DNA of 64,000 nucleotides from Desulfuromusa sp. Its GTDB lineage: Bacteria; Desulfobacterota; Desulfuromonadia; Desulfuromonadales; Geopsychrobacteraceae. The notes beneath the pieces were generated by a model. That model was not told where the DNA came from. It worked only from the letters and a program-made list of their open reading frames with translations, and ran no database searches. Location of the stretch: assembly GCA_016744595.1 (NCBI GenBank), contig JADGEB010000020.1, forward strand, positions 1 through 64,000, read 5' to 3'. Positions 35,129-45,576 of the stretch are shown one piece after another. A program made the position numbers and the translations under genes. The stretch's first letter is position 1; each line of letters starts with the position of its first letter.

Positions 35129-38100
35129 ATGTTTTCGAATTTTTTCCTTGCCCGGCCAGTTTTTGCCTGGGTTATCGCTATCATTATGATGACGGCAGGT
35201 GGTTTGGCAATTTATAACCTGCCGATTTCTCAATATCCACCGATTGCGCCCCCAGCCATTGCTATCGAATCCTTTTTTCCAGGAGCTTCTGGAGAAACGG
35301 TTGAAAATACCGTGACCCAGATCATTGAGCAGAAGATGACCGGGTTGGATGATATGCTCTATATTTCTGGTACCAGTTCATCCTCTGGTGCTTCACGGGT
35401 TGAATTGACCTTTGCACCGGGAACTGATCCAGATGTTGCCTGGTCAAAAGTACAGAACAAGCTGCAACTTGCCATGGCCAGCCTTCCTGATGTGGTACAG
35501 CGCTCTGGTGTAAAAGTCAGTAAATCGACCCGGAACTATCTGATAATTGTTGGCCTGACTTCAGAAGATGGCAGCATGGATGGTAATGATCTACGGGATT
35601 ATGCCCAATCCAACTTGGAAAAGATCCTCTCCCGGGTGCCAGGGGTTGGTGAAGTCCAGAATTTTGGTTCTCAATATGCCATGCGGGTTTGGGTCAATCC
35701 TGACAAACTGACCAGTTATAATTTGACGATGGAAGATGTCATCCTGGCACTGAAAGCCTACAACGTCGAGGTTTCTGCAGGTCAACTGGGCGGTGCCCCA
35801 GCCATGGAAGGACAGCGTTTGAATGCTGCTATCATTGTTCAGCATCTGCTTCAGACCCCGGAGGAGTTTGCTGTCATCCCGATCCGGACAAATTCGGATG
35901 GCTCAGTGGTTCGGATCAAGGATATTGGCCGTACGGAGCTTGGAACTGAGCGTGATGATATCATTGCTAATTTTAATGGTAAGCCTGCTGCTGCCATGGC
36001 TATCAGACAATCTGCTGGTGCCAATGCATTAGATACCGCTGATGCAATTAAGCAAAAGCTGGAAGAAATGAGACCATATTTTCCTGCTGGCATGAAAGTG
36101 ATCTACCCCTACGATACCACCCCTTTTACCAAGGTGGCGATTGATGAAGTGGTCAAAACCTTGTTTGAGGCCGTGTTTCTGGTCTTCGTGGTCATGTATC
36201 TCTTTATGGGAACCTTTCGGGCGACCTTGATCCCGACGATTGCTGTCCCGGTGGTATTGCTTGGCACTTTGGGAATTTTGGGGCTATTTGGTTTCTCCAT
36301 TAATATGTTGACGATGTTTGCCATGGTTTTGGCCATCGGACTTTTGGTTGATGATGCCATTGTGGTGGTAGAGAACGTTGAACGCATCATGGCTGAAGAG
36401 GGTCTTTCCCCCCGAGAAGCAACCGCAAAATCAATGGGTGAGATTACCAGTGCTCTGGTTGGAATCGGTCTGGTTCTCTCAGCAGTTTTTGGCCCGATGG
36501 CCTTCTTCCCAGGGTCTACTGGAGTTATCTACCGGCAGTTTTCAGTCACTGTTATCTCCTCCATGCTTCTTTCAGTGGTTGTTGCTTTGATTTTGACCCC
36601 GGTGTTGTGTGCTACGATGCTTAAACCGATCCCCAAGGGCCACGAACCTTCAGATGGGGCAATCTGGTTTTTACGTCCTTTCTTCCGTTGGTTTGACCGA
36701 TCTTTTTTCCGTGTTCGAGATCTGTATGTCAAACTGGTCGGCCGCATACTGTCTAAAAAACTTCGCTACTTGCTCATATTTGTCTTGATTGTGGGGGCTA
36801 TGGGTTATTTGTTTCAGCGTATGCCAACAGCCTATATCCCCAATGAAGACCAAGGAATTCTGATGGTTCAGGCGATGCTTCCGTCGGGTTCGACTTTGGA
36901 GCAGACCGAAGCTGTTGCCAATAAAGTAGAAGAATATTTTCTTGAGCACGAAAAAGAGAGTGTTGAGTCGTTGATCACCGTTGCTGGAATGAGTTTTGGT
37001 GGTGAGGGACAAAATATGGCATTGGGATTTGTCAAACTTAAGGACTGGAAACTGCGCCAACGACCAGATTTGAAAGTTGGAGCCATTGCTGGTCGAGCTA
37101 TGGGAGCTTTTTCCCAGATAAAAGAAGCGATGGTTTTTGCCTTTCCTCCACCACCGGTTATCGAACTGGGGATGGCGACCGGGTTTGACTTACAGTTGTT
37201 GGATCGAGGTGGCCTTGGTCATGAAAAGTTGATGGCAGCTCGGAATCAACTTCTTGGGATGGCGGCTCAAGATCCACGTCTGACCAGTGTGCGTCCTAAT
37301 GGTATGAATGATGTGGCTGAATACCACATTGACGTCGATTGGGATAAAGCTGGTGCTTTGGGAGTTCCCATCGATTCTATCCACAACACAATCTCGGCAG
37401 CTTTTGGTAGTGCCTATGTCAACGACTTTATCCAGGCGGGCCGGGTGAAAAAGGTCTATGCGCAGGTGGATGCTCCTTATCGGATGTTGCCGCAAGATTT
37501 GGAAAAGCTCTACTTGCGTAATAGTGTTGGCAAGATGGTGCCTTTCTCTTCCTTTGCCTCCGGTCGTTGGAGTATCGGATCACCCAAACTGGAACGCTTC
37601 AATGCCTTTCCATCAATTAATATCTGGGGTGAGCCAGCTCCAGGACATAGTTCTGGTGAAGCGATGGAAGCGATGGAAGAGCTGATTGCTAAGTTACCAC
37701 AGGGCATCGGTTTTGACTGGACTGGCCTTTCCTATCAGGAACGGATGGCTGGTTCTCAGGCGCCTTTACTCTATGCTTTCTCAATTTTTGTTATCTTCCT
37801 CTGTTTGGCAGCCTTGTATGAAAGTTGGCCGATCCCGATTGCGATTCTGATGACCTTGCCCCTCGGAATTATCGGTGGCGTGATTGCCTCAAGTATGCGG
37901 GGAATGCCCAATGATGTTTACTTTCAGATTGGGCTTCTGACAACCCTGGGGCTAACAACCAAAAATGCCATTCTGATTGTGCAGTTTGCCCGAGCCAAAG
38001 TTGATGAAGGGGTCGGACTGATTGAAGCAACACTTGAAGCATCCAAATTGAGATTGCGGCCAATTATTATGACGTCGTTGGCTTTTGGCTTCGGTATTCT

Positions 38101-38311
38101 GCCGCTAGCTATGGCAAGTGGTGCCGGATCAGGAGCTCAGCGGGCTATAGGCACCGGTGTCCTTGGTGGCATGATAACGTCTACCCTGCTGGTTATTTTA
38201 TTTGCACCACTCTTTTACGTAATGATCTACAAAGCTATGGGTAAGCATAGAAAGAATGTAACGATGAAACATGTTGAAGAGAGTGCATCGGGAGGACAAG
38301 CAGATGAATAG
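35129..38311 (+). CDS. RND multidrug efflux inner-membrane transporter (AcrB/MexB type, HAE1)
   Basis: A 1060-residue proton-driven pump with 12 expected helices and two large periplasmic loops. Recognisable segments include the N-terminal FFLARPVFAWVIAI, QYPPIAPPAI, the helix-4 proton-relay segment with paired Asp (GLLVDDAIVVVENVERIMAEE, Asp-Asp present) and the helix-10 Lys region (GLTTKNAILIVQFA). The family exports drugs, detergents and other hydrophobic compounds. It starts 12 bases after the adaptor stop and overlaps the outer-membrane gene by 8 bases, so it is one operon. Confidence 0.96.
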   Translation: MFSNFFLARPVFAWVIAIIMMTAGGLAIYNLPISQYPPIAPPAIAIESFFPGASGETVENTVTQIIEQKMTGLDDMLYISGTSSSSGASRVELTFAPGTDPDVAWSKVQNKLQLAMASLPDVVQRSGVKVSKSTRNYLIIVGLTSEDGSMDGNDLRDYAQSNLEKILSRVPGVGEVQNFGSQYAMRVWVNPDKLTSYNLTMEDVILALKAYNVEVSAGQLGGAPAMEGQRLNAAIIVQHLLQTPEEFAVIPIRTNSDGSVVRIKDIGRTELGTERDDIIANFNGKPAAAMAIRQSAGANALDTADAIKQKLEEMRPYFPAGMKVIYPYDTTPFTKVAIDEVVKTLFEAVFLVFVVMYLFMGTFRATLIPTIAVPVVLLGTLGILGLFGFSINMLTMFAMVLAIGLLVDDAIVVVENVERIMAEEGLSPREATAKSMGEITSALVGIGLVLSAVFGPMAFFPGSTGVIYRQFSVTVISSMLLSVVVALILTPVLCATMLKPIPKGHEPSDGAIWFLRPFFRWFDRSFFRVRDLYVKLVGRILSKKLRYLLIFVLIVGAMGYLFQRMPTAYIPNEDQGILMVQAMLPSGSTLEQTEAVANKVEEYFLEHEKESVESLITVAGMSFGGEGQNMALGFVKLKDWKLRQRPDLKVGAIAGRAMGAFSQIKEAMVFAFPPPPVIELGMATGFDLQLLDRGGLGHEKLMAARNQLLGMAAQDPRLTSVRPNGMNDVAEYHIDVDWDKAGALGVPIDSIHNTISAAFGSAYVNDFIQAGRVKKVYAQVDAPYRMLPQDLEKLYLRNSVGKMVPFSSFASGRWSIGSPKLERFNAFPSINIWGEPAPGHSSGEAMEAMEELIAKLPQGIGFDWTGLSYQERMAGSQAPLLYAFSIFVIFLCLAALYESWPIPIAILMTLPLGIIGGVIASSMRGMPNDVYFQIGLLTTLGLTTKNAILIVQFARAKVDEGVGLIEATLEASKLRLRPIIMTSLAFGFGILPLAMASGAGSGAQRAIGTGVLGGMITSTLLVILFAPLFYVMIYKAMGKHRKNVTMKHVEESASGGQADE

Positions 38312-39716
38312 GTGCTTATTGCTTCTATTGATTATGACCGGTCTCGTTTTAGGTGGTTGCTCTCTGGCTCCTAGATATACCCAGCCAACAGCACCGATGC
38401 AGATGGAATGGCCGCAAGATGAAGCCTACCAGACTACGCAGGTAGGAGGTGAAACCCCAGTTGCGTCAAAGCTGAGTTGGCAAGAGTTTTTTACCGATGT
38501 TCGACTGCAAAAAATTCTTGATCTGGCTCTGGAAAATAACCGGGATTTGCGTCTTGCTTCCCTGAACGTTGAACGAGCCAGGGCACTGTACGGAATTCAA
38601 CGGGCAGAGTTGTTTCCCTCTGTCAATGCTGTAGGTTCGGGGGGGAAACAGCGGTTATCTACTGACCTGATTTCCCCTGGTGATCCTCAAACGGTGGAAC
38701 AGTATGGAGTTAGTTTAGGTATTGCCGCCTGGGAGATCGATTTTTTTGGCCGGATGCGAAATCTGAAAGATCAGGCTCTAGAAGCCTACCTAGCGACTGA
38801 AGAAGCTCAGCGAAGTGCACAGGTTGCATTGGTTGGTGAAGTTGCCAGAGTCTACTTGACTCTGGCAGCCGATAAGGAAAATCTCAATCTGGCTCAGTCC
38901 ACACTGGAAACCCAGCAAACCTCCTATGCCTTGATCCAGACCAGTTATGATGTCGGGATTGCCACTGAGCTTGATTTGCATCAGGCAAAAATTCCAGTCG
39001 AGGTTGCCCGGGGAGATCTTGCCCGCTATACGCAACTGGTGGCGCAGGATAAAAATGCCCTTGATTTATTGGCTGGTGAAACAGTTTCAAAGGATCTGCT
39101 AGTAGAGAACTTAAATAGTATTTCTCCTCCAAAGGAAATTTCTGCTGGTTTAACTTCTGAGATCTTATTGCAGCGACCCGATATTTTGGCGGCAGAGCAT
39201 CAACTTAAAGGGGCTTATGCTTATATCGGTGCAGCTCGGGCAGCTTTTTTCCCCCGTATTTCTTTGACGACTTCAATAGGTACAGCAAGTAATGAGCTTT
39301 CTGGCCTCTTTGGTTCTGGGACGGACACCTGGAATTTTGCTCCGCAGGTTATCATGCCGATTTTTGATGCGCGCACTTGGGCGGCATTACGAGTCAGTAA
39401 AGCTGATAAAGAGATCGTCCTAACCCAGTATGAGAAGGCGATTCAGACGGCATTCAGAGAAGTTGCTGATGCTCTTGCGGTTCAGGGGACAATTGTTCAA
39501 AGAGTTGAGGCACAACAGGCCTTACTCAATGCTGTTAGTGAAACCTATCGTCTCTCCAAAGAACGTTATGACCTGGGGATTGACAGCTATCTCGGTGTCC
39601 TGGAGGCACAACGATCCCAATTTTCTGCTGAACAAGGATTAGTGGCACTTCGTCTGGCTGAACTTGCGAACCGGGTGAGACTTTTCGCAGTTCTGGGAGG
39701 AGGATCTTTTAAGTAA
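38304..39716 (+). CDS. Outer-membrane efflux channel lipoprotein (OprM/NodT type)
   Basis: A 470-residue TolC-like channel of the NodT family, with a lipoprotein signal (LVLGGC-S, Cys about residue 18) and two tandem outer-membrane efflux domains. Segments LENNRDLRLASLNVERARALYGI and LLQRPDILAAEHQLKGAYAYIG are typical of OprM. The ATG at 38304 has GGGAGGAC upstream and overlaps the end of the pump gene, so the channel is translationally coupled. It completes the tripartite efflux system. Confidence 0.94.
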   Translation: MNRCLLLLLIMTGLVLGGCSLAPRYTQPTAPMQMEWPQDEAYQTTQVGGETPVASKLSWQEFFTDVRLQKILDLALENNRDLRLASLNVERARALYGIQRAELFPSVNAVGSGGKQRLSTDLISPGDPQTVEQYGVSLGIAAWEIDFFGRMRNLKDQALEAYLATEEAQRSAQVALVGEVARVYLTLAADKENLNLAQSTLETQQTSYALIQTSYDVGIATELDLHQAKIPVEVARGDLARYTQLVAQDKNALDLLAGETVSKDLLVENLNSISPPKEISAGLTSEILLQRPDILAAEHQLKGAYAYIGAARAAFFPRISLTTSIGTASNELSGLFGSGTDTWNFAPQVIMPIFDARTWAALRVSKADKEIVLTQYEKAIQTAFREVADALAVQGTIVQRVEAQQALLNAVSETYRLSKERYDLGIDSYLGVLEAQRSQFSAEQGLVALRLAELANRVRLFAVLGGGSFK

Positions 39717-39760
39717 ACTTATCCTTTGGAGATATCCACCATTGTCGAAAGGAGAACTAG

Positions 39761-40516
39761 GTGAAAAATTTGGCAGATTTATCTATAAACCATTCTCTTT
39801 TCTCAGGAGAGGTCGTTGGTGAGATTTGTGTTTTGAAGTTCAAAGCAATGCCACTTCTGCATGTTACTGAATTAGAGGATAAGGAGGCCTTGTTTGACTA
39901 TCTTGGGGTTCTTTCACGCAATGATGATATCAAAGTTCTGCTGATCAAGAATGCATCGGTAAAAATGGAATGTAATGAGTACATCGAATTTTATCAAAAC
40001 ATGATTGCAGCGGGCGCTAGCAGGCAATCTTTCGAGAGAATGTCGAATGCGCTCAGCCAGTTTATTTTAAAGCTTGCTGAGCTCAATAAAATTGTCATTC
40101 ATGCCGATAGCGGGAATGTGACTTTATTATATATGACGACCAGTCTTGCCTGCGATTACCGGATTGTGGCCGATAATACCGTTTATCAAAATCCAAACTT
40201 TAAACTTGGCGTAATACCAACAGGGGGAAGCGTTTTTTTTCTGTCGAGGCTGCTTGGGCTTATGACCACCTCTAAGTTGCTGCGTTCAGGGCAAGATATC
40301 ACAGCGGTTCAAGCACAGGAGCTGGGTATTGTTGATGATGTGGTGCCTTTGAAAGATCTCGACCAGCTTGCTTTAGAAGCAGCGCGAAGATATGCACGAT
40401 ATCCATCCCGATATTGCATCGGAATAAAGAAACTTTTGAACTTTGATCTCAAATCCTTAAATGATTATTTGGAATATGAAAATCAATTATTCAGAAAACT
40501 GATTCGACCCTGTTGA
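39761..40516 (+). CDS. Atypical enoyl-CoA hydratase/isomerase (crotonase) family protein
   Basis: A 251-residue protein with the crotonase fold. The central segment LACDYRIVADNTVYQNPNFK and the following LGVIPTGGSVFFLSRLLG align with the hydratase core (CDIIYAG..QPE..LGTIPGAGG). By manual alignment, the two catalytic glutamates of enoyl-CoA hydratase fall on Thr and Asn here, and the oxyanion-hole GGG is replaced by SGN. It is therefore unlikely to be a classical hydratase; it may bind another acyl-CoA or act as an isomerase or lyase. The start is GTG with AAGGAG upstream, 44 bases after the efflux channel gene. It does not look related to the pump. Confidence 0.75.
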   Translation: MKNLADLSINHSLFSGEVVGEICVLKFKAMPLLHVTELEDKEALFDYLGVLSRNDDIKVLLIKNASVKMECNEYIEFYQNMIAAGASRQSFERMSNALSQFILKLAELNKIVIHADSGNVTLLYMTTSLACDYRIVADNTVYQNPNFKLGVIPTGGSVFFLSRLLGLMTTSKLLRSGQDITAVQAQELGIVDDVVPLKDLDQLALEAARRYARYPSRYCIGIKKLLNFDLKSLNDYLEYENQLFRKLIRPC

Positions 40517-40827
40517 TGACGTATATTTACCAGGTGGAGCGTTCTTGGAGGTAAATTATTTTTGTTTCCTTGTTCTGTGATTGAAAATGTAGAGCGGAAA
40601 TTTTCTATAGGAAGAATCCAAGCGACTTTTATGACGTGCCACTAGAATCATATCTCAACTGTCAATTAGTGAGGGTTCAGGGCGACCGTTGAAGGTAGAG
40701 GGTTTCTTGTGGTCTATGAATCGACCTTTGGCCTGTCGCAAGTTTTTGCCTCACAAACTTTGCTGCCGAACCTGGGCACTTTTATTACTAACGGTGTTCA
40801 AGCACCTTGTGCCAGGAGGGATATACC
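40517..40827. other. Gap of 311 bases without a recognised gene
   Basis: Only short unsupported reading frames are seen. No terminator, repeat or riboswitch structure was recognised. It must carry the promoter of mqnA, but no convincing -35/-10 pair stands out. Confidence 0.5.
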
Positions 40828-41682
40828 ATGAAGCCTCGTGTTGGACACATTCAATTTCTCAATAGTCTGCCTTTGTATCACTGTCTGGTTAAAAATCGGG
40901 TTACTCTCGATATTGATTTATTCAAGGATACCCCCAAGGCACTATGTCGTCGGCTCCTCTCCGGGGAACTGGATATCAGTCCGGTGCCGGCAATCGAATA
41001 TGCCCGCAATGCCGATAAACTCTTGCTGTTGCCCGATCTGACCATTAGTTCAGATGGATTGGTTATGAGTATCAACCTGATTAGCAAGTTTCCCATTGAA
41101 GAACTAGATGGGAAAATGGTGGCTTTGACTAATACCTCTGCCACTTCTCAGGTTTTAACCAAAATTATTCTCAAGGAGAAATATGGGTTGGCACCCAGCT
41201 ACTTTGATTGTCCGCCTGACTTGCCGCAGATGTTTCGCGAGGCTGATGCTGCTTTGTTAATTGGTGATGATGCCTTGCGTGCGAACTATCAATCGGGTGA
41301 ATTCTACAATTATGATCTCGGGTTGGAGTGGAAAAATCTTACCAACGAAAAAATGGTCTATGCCGTTTGGTGTGTGCGCCGTGATTATGCCACCAACCAT
41401 CCGAATGCTGTGCAACAGGTATGGAAATCTTTTCTGGATTCGATGCAAATGAGCCGGAATGATGTGGCGATGATTGCAGAAGAAGCCGCGCAATGGTCAA
41501 GTTTCTCACAAAGTTTTCTCCGAGAATACTTTCAAAGCCTTAAATTTGAGTTTGATTCGGCCTATCAGCAGGGTTTTCAGATATACTTAAAGAAGGCGCA
41601 TGAGATTGGAGAACTTGATAGGATTCCTGTTCTCGAATTTAATAATGATCTTGTTCGAACCTTATCAGCTTCAGATTGGTGA
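40828..41682 (+). CDS. mqnA: Chorismate dehydratase MqnA (futalosine menaquinone pathway)
   Basis: A 284-residue enzyme related to periplasmic binding proteins but cytoplasmic (no signal peptide). MqnA converts chorismate to 3-enolpyruvyl-benzoate, the first step of the futalosine route to menaquinone. Family segments are the N-terminal VGHIQFLNSLPLYH, SGELDISPVPAIEYARN, ALTNTSATSQVL and LLIGDDAL. The ATG at 40828 follows AGGAGGGATATACC. No other mqn gene is nearby, which is common. It indicates a menaquinone-based (anaerobic) respiratory chain. Confidence 0.93.
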   Translation: MKPRVGHIQFLNSLPLYHCLVKNRVTLDIDLFKDTPKALCRRLLSGELDISPVPAIEYARNADKLLLLPDLTISSDGLVMSINLISKFPIEELDGKMVALTNTSATSQVLTKIILKEKYGLAPSYFDCPPDLPQMFREADAALLIGDDALRANYQSGEFYNYDLGLEWKNLTNEKMVYAVWCVRRDYATNHPNAVQQVWKSFLDSMQMSRNDVAMIAEEAAQWSSFSQSFLREYFQSLKFEFDSAYQQGFQIYLKKAHEIGELDRIPVLEFNNDLVRTLSASDW

Positions 41683-41743
41683 AAAGAAACAATAAAGTTT
41701 CTCGTAACATTACTAGCCATCACGTTCATGTAGGGGGTTCCAC

Positions 41744-42817
41744 GTGGACATGCCAATCAAAAAAATACTGATTTTTGCTGTTGTAACAATTTTTACGATT
41801 GCTGCTGGTTGGGTTGTCTGGACTGTGACACGACCTTCCTCCTTGGGAGAATATTTTGTCAGTGGTAATGGCCGTATCGTGGCAACTGAAATTGATATAG
41901 CCACTAAGTATGCCGGTCGTGTGGTTGATATTTTTGCCGGGGAGGGTGATTTTGTCCAGGCAGGCCAGGTCGTAGCGCAGATGCAAACCGATGTTCTTAA
42001 TGCTCAGCTTGACGAGGCACAGGCTCAACTACAGCGGACGATTTATGTGGTAGCTAGTGCAAAAGCCCAGGTGGCTGTGCGTGAGAGTGATGTCGCGGCG
42101 GCACAAGCCGTAGTGATTCAACGTGATAATGAACTGGATAATGCTAAGCAACGCTTGCTCCGTTCGCAGGTTCTATCGCGTAAGAAGGCAGTGTCTGTCC
42201 AGAAATTTGATGATGATCAAGCTGCAGCACGTAGTGCCGAGGCTTCTCTAGCAGCTGCAAAGGCAAAGGTCTCGGCAGCATTGTACGCTGTTGAAGCGGC
42301 TAAGGCTCAGGTCACGGGTGCGCACGCTTCTGTGGAGGCAATGAAGGCAACCATTGCACGCATAAGGGTCGACATTGCTGACAATAATCTAAAGGCACCT
42401 CGTGATGGTCGTATACAGTATCGTGTTGCAGAGCCTGGTGAGGTTCTTAATGCCGGTGGCAAAGTGCTCAATATGATCGATCTGAGCGATGTCTATATAG
42501 CCTTTTTTCTGCCGGAAACCATTGCTGGTAAGGTCGCGTTGAACAGCGAGGCTCGTATCGTGCTGGATGCTGCCCCTAGCTATGTTATCCCGGCCAGGGT
42601 TTCTTTTGTGGCCAGTGTTGCTCAGTTCACGCCGAAGACGGTCGAGACTGCTATTGAGCGACAGAAGTTGATGTTTCGGGTGAAGGCCCGTATTGATCCT
42701 GAACTGCTACAAAAACATGTAAAGCAGGTCAAGACCGGTTTGCCGGGTGTGGCTTGGCTCAGGTTGGATTCACAGGTTGAATGGCCACAGAACTTGGTGG
42801 TGAAGGTTCCTGAATGA
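41744..42817 (+). CDS. HlyD/YbhG-type membrane fusion protein of an ABC exporter
   Basis: A 357-residue periplasmic adaptor with one N-terminal membrane anchor (about residues 5-25), a lipoyl half ([20 protein letters not shown]), a long Ala/Gln/Lys-rich coiled-coil hairpin (about 80-210), and the returning [20 protein letters not shown] strand. Adaptors of this kind serve ABC-2-type exporters. GTG 41744 is preferred because AGGGGG stands six bases upstream; an ATG at 41750 is close by. It overlaps the ABC gene by ATGA, forming a three-gene operon. Confidence 0.9.
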   Translation: MDMPIKKILIFAVVTIFTIAAGWVVWTVTRPSSLGEYFVSGNGRIVATEIDIATKYAGRVVDIFAGEGDFVQAGQVVAQMQTDVLNAQLDEAQAQLQRTIYVVASAKAQVAVRESDVAAAQAVVIQRDNELDNAKQRLLRSQVLSRKKAVSVQKFDDDQAAARSAEASLAAAKAKVSAALYAVEAAKAQVTGAHASVEAMKATIARIRVDIADNNLKAPRDGRIQYRVAEPGEVLNAGGKVLNMIDLSDVYIAFFLPETIAGKVALNSEARIVLDAAPSYVIPARVSFVASVAQFTPKTVETAIERQKLMFRVKARIDPELLQKHVKQVKTGLPGVAWLRLDSQVEWPQNLVVKVPE

Positions 42818-45576
42818 CTTTTGTTAATCGTGGAGATGCGCCTGTCGCACGCATGAGAAACGTTAGTTTGTGCTACGGGAAAACGGTGGCATTGGAGGAG
42901 ATTTCTCTCTCTGTGCCTGCCGGTTGTATGGTGGGTCTGATTGGGCCGGATGGTGTTGGTAAATCCAGTCTACTGGCGATTCTCTCTGGAGCACGTGTGA
43001 TCCAAGAGGGGCAGGTGGAAGTGCTGGGTGGTGATATGCGGCAGACTCGCCATCGCAATCAGGTCTGTCCGGCAATTTCCTATATGCCACAGGGGCTGGG
43101 AAAGAATCTTTATCCGTCTCTGTCGGTTGAAGACAATCTACAGTTCTTTGCCTCTTTGTTTGGCCATAAAGCGACTGAACGTCGGCGCCGTATTGATGAG
43201 CTGACCCAGGCTACTGGACTTTATGCATTTCTTGACCGATCGGCTGGCAAGTTATCTGGCGGTATGAAGCAGAAGTTGGGTTTGTGCTGCGCGCTGATTC
43301 ATGACCCGGATCTTCTGATCCTGGACGAGCCGACCACCGGGGTCGATCCCCTGTCGCGATACCAATTCTGGGAACTTATCGCCGCCATTCGTCAACAACA
43401 TCCCGGCATGAGTGTGTTGGTCGCTACTGCCTATATGGAGGAAGCCGAGCGTTTCGATTGGCTGGTGGCCATGGATGCAGGCCGGATTCTCGCCACGGGA
43501 ACACCTCGGGAACTACATGAAAGCACGGAGCAAACGACGCTTGAAGCAGCTTTCGTTGCTCTGCTGCCAGAAGAAAAAAAACGGGGACACAAAGCAGTGG
43601 TCGTGCCGCCCTTCGTTGACGGCAAGGACTTTGCTCTTGAAGCACGTGACCTGTCGATGCGTTTCGGCGATTTCACTGCAGTAAATCGCGTTAATTTCTG
43701 TATTCGCCGCGGTGAGATTTTTGGATTTCTCGGAGCCAACGGCTGTGGCAAGACCACGACGATGAAGATGCTCACCGGCCTGTTGTCACCCAGCGAGGGT
43801 GAAGCTCTGCTCTTCGGGCACAAGATTAATGCAAAAGACATTGTTACCAGACAGCGTGTAGGCTACATGTCACAGTCATTTTCGCTTTATTCCGAACTCA
43901 CCGTCGAACAGAATCTGGTGCTTCATGCCCGCCTTTTCAACGTTCCTGAAGCCGATATTTCGGCCCGGGTTGCCGAGCTGCTTGTTCAATTTGGTTTGGA
44001 AAACGTCCCGGCGGTTCTACCCAACAGTTTGTCATTGGGAATTCGGCAACGCCTGTCGCTGGCAGTGGCAATGGTACATGCACCGGAAATGTTGATCCTG
44101 GATGAACCGACCTCAGGTGTTGACCCGGTGGCACGTGATAATTTCTGGCAATTACTGATTGAACTGTCGCGCCGGGATTATGTGACCATTTTTATCTCAA
44201 CTCATTTTATGAACGAGGCCGAACGCTGTGATCGCATTTCATTGATGAATGCTGGTCAGGTGCTGGTGAGTGATACCCCGGCAGTGATTGTTAACAAGCG
44301 AGGGATGAAAAACCTGGAAGAGGCATTTATCGCCTACTTAAGAGATATTTCACCCGCCGATACAGAGGTTTTGTCAGAAGAGCCTGAGCTGGTGGCTGAT
44401 CCAAACGAACCTCGTGCTGAAGTACCTGCCGTGCATCGACACCGCCGAATCTTCAGCTTTTCACGTACCTTCAGTTATTCCAGGCGTGAAGCGCTTGAAC
44501 TGCTGCATGATCCGGTGCGCCTGACCATGGCTCTGGTTGGCAGTGTGCTGTTGATGCTCATCATGGGCTATGGCATCACCCTAGATATCGACAATCTTAG
44601 CTTTGCCGTGCTTGATCGTGACCAGACTGTCTTCAGTCAAAACTATACCTTGAACCTTTCCGGTTCTCGCTACTTCATTGAACATGCACCAATCACCGAC
44701 TATGCTGACCTTGATCTGCGCATGCGCAGCGGCGAGTTGTCCTTAGCGATTGAAATTCCCCCCGATTTTTCGCGTAACATACAGCGCGACATGCCGGTCA
44801 AAATTGGTGCCTGGATTGACGGTGCCATGCCGCAACGTGCTGAGACTGTTAAGGGGTACGTTCAGGGTATACACCGCGAATGGTTGATCAACATTGCCAA
44901 AACCCATTATGGGAAGAATCTTGCATTGGGCGCAGCCACGATAGAGACGCGTTATCGCTACAATCCGGATGTAAAAAGTCTGCCAGCAATGGTACCAGCT
45001 ACTATTCCTATGCTGCTTTTGATGATTCCAGCTATCTTGACCGCACTGTCGGTGGTGCGTGAAAAAGAATTAGGCTCAATCATTAATCTTTATGTGACAC
45101 CGATCACCCGAACCGAATTTATGGTCGGCAAGCAGTTGCCTTACTTGGTACTGGCAATGCTCAATTTTTTGTTGATGAGTTTTTTTGCGGTGACTCTTTT
45201 CAACGTTCCGGTTAAAGGCAGTTTTCTCACTTTGACCCTGGCAAGCCTGTGTTTTGTCATCTTCTCCACAGCCTTTGGTCTGCTTGCCTCAATCTTCACC
45301 CGTAGTCAGGTTGCAGCTATCTTTTTTGCGGCTATGGGGTCAATCCTGCCTGCTGTCCGTTTTTCCGGTATGATCGATCCGGTTTCATCGTTGGAAGGCG
45401 TTGGTCGTGTTATTGGTGAGATCAATCCCACGACTTACTACATTTCGATCTGCCGTGGAGTTTTCAACAAAGCACTCGGACTGGCTGACCTGCAAAGTTC
45501 TTTTATACCGATTTTGCTCGGAGGAGTGGTGATGATGGGGCTGTCCATTGCCCTGTTGAAGAAACAGGAGAAATGA
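42814..45576 (+). CDS. RbbA/YhiH-like ABC exporter: two fused ATPase domains plus ABC-2 permease
   Basis: A 920-residue fusion. ATPase 1 (about 1-235): Walker [10 protein letters not shown], signature [10 protein letters not shown], Walker [14 protein letters not shown]. ATPase 2 (about 275-500): Walker [10 protein letters not shown], a degenerate signature [10 protein letters not shown] instead of LSGGQ, Walker [13 protein letters not shown]. The C-terminal half is an ABC-2 permease with a large extracytoplasmic loop and five or six helices, including [13 protein letters not shown]. The layout equals E. coli YhiH/RbbA, which works with a separate permease and HlyD adaptor, both encoded next to it. 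The substrate is unknown. Confidence 0.92.
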   Translation: MTFVNRGDAPVARMRNVSLCYGKTVALEEISLSVPAGCMVGLIGPDGVGKSSLLAILSGARVIQEGQVEVLGGDMRQTRHRNQVCPAISYMPQGLGKNLYPSLSVEDNLQFFASLFGHKATERRRRIDELTQATGLYAFLDRSAGKLSGGMKQKLGLCCALIHDPDLLILDEPTTGVDPLSRYQFWELIAAIRQQHPGMSVLVATAYMEEAERFDWLVAMDAGRILATGTPRELHESTEQTTLEAAFVALLPEEKKRGHKAVVVPPFVDGKDFALEARDLSMRFGDFTAVNRVNFCIRRGEIFGFLGANGCGKTTTMKMLTGLLSPSEGEALLFGHKINAKDIVTRQRVGYMSQSFSLYSELTVEQNLVLHARLFNVPEADISARVAELLVQFGLENVPAVLPNSLSLGIRQRLSLAVAMVHAPEMLILDEPTSGVDPVARDNFWQLLIELSRRDYVTIFISTHFMNEAERCDRISLMNAGQVLVSDTPAVIVNKRGMKNLEEAFIAYLRDISPADTEVLSEEPELVADPNEPRAEVPAVHRHRRIFSFSRTFSYSRREALELLHDPVRLTMALVGSVLLMLIMGYGITLDIDNLSFAVLDRDQTVFSQNYTLNLSGSRYFIEHAPITDYADLDLRMRSGELSLAIEIPPDFSRNIQRDMPVKIGAWIDGAMPQRAETVKGYVQGIHREWLINIAKTHYGKNLALGAATIETRYRYNPDVKSLPAMVPATIPMLLLMIPAILTALSVVREKELGSIINLYVTPITRTEFMVGKQLPYLVLAMLNFLLMSFFAVTLFNVPVKGSFLTLTLASLCFVIFSTAFGLLASIFTRSQVAAIFFAAMGSILPAVRFSGMIDPVSSLEGVGRVIGEINPTTYYISICRGVFNKALGLADLQSSFIPILLGGVVMMGLSIALLKKQEK

